The notes under the pieces are model-generated. The model did no database searches and was not told the origin of the DNA. It was given only the letters and a program-made list of their open reading frames with translations. From Collinsella sp. CAG:166 (GTDB lineage: Bacteria > Actinomycetota > Coriobacteriia > Coriobacteriales > Coriobacteriaceae): DNA of 6,199 bases. Positions 6,154 to 6,199 of this stretch are shown piece by piece. Location: the NCBI GenBank assembly GCA_000434535.1, contig FR878693.1, forward strand, positions 1,852-8,050, read 5' to 3'. A program made the translations under genes and the position numbers. How positions within the stretch are numbered: the stretch's first letter is position 1; each line of letters opens with the position of its first letter.

Positions 6154-6199
6154 CTGAGAAATGGGGACAGGTTGTGTGAGCGGGCAACCCCGCCAGCCA

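Noticed and set aside
6154..6199. tRNA end or REP-type element at the right edge
   Set aside because: A short GCGGG/CCCGC hairpin and a GGGGACAGG motif are present, but there is no tRNA arm set and too little sequence to support either call.

Overview
The window looks like the chromosome of a Gram-positive gut bacterium of the Coriobacteriia, most likely Collinsella or a close relative. The basis is GC-rich coding DNA in an accessory sugar-use locus that combines a lactose-type PTS permease, a 6-phospho-beta-galactosidase and LacI-family regulators. The genus is inferred from overall style, not proven by any marker gene.

Layout, left to right. (1) 1-759 (+) is the 3' part of a LacI-family regulator cut by the left edge. 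(2) 771-1079 holds four tandem copies of a long palindromic repeat of about 69 bp with a period of about 80 bp, followed by a strong terminator hairpin at 1101-1146 that can serve both strands. (3) 1174-2934 (-) is a lactose-type PTS permease EIICB (LacE-like). (4) 2935-3110 is an intercistronic gap with a long GC-rich stem-loop. (5) 3111-4553 (-) is a GH1 6-phospho-beta-galactosidase (LacG-like). (6) 4554-4894 is a divergent control region with three near-identical operator-like repeats and a good promoter for the rightward regulator. (7) 4895-5932 (+) is a second LacI-family regulator, a clear paralogue of the first. (8) 5941-6090 holds two more copies of the same palindromic repeat. (9) 6100-6153 is a terminator-like hairpin that fits a leftward gene lying beyond the right edge.

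How the parts work together. The permease should import and phosphorylate a beta-galactoside such as lactose. The GH1 enzyme should hydrolyse the 6-phospho-disaccharide in the cytoplasm. The divergent LacI-type protein probably controls both its own gene and the lacG-lacE operon through the repeated TGAGCACGT sites. No EIIA (LacF) or tagatose-6-phosphate pathway gene is in view, so those functions must come from elsewhere.

The most unusual content is the palindromic repeat family. There are six copies in two arrays, each array starting about 10 bp after the stop codon of one of the two paralogous LacI genes. All six copies have a central segment of exactly 25 nt, which falls into recurring sequence classes. 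It is not a CRISPR array and matches no element type I can name.
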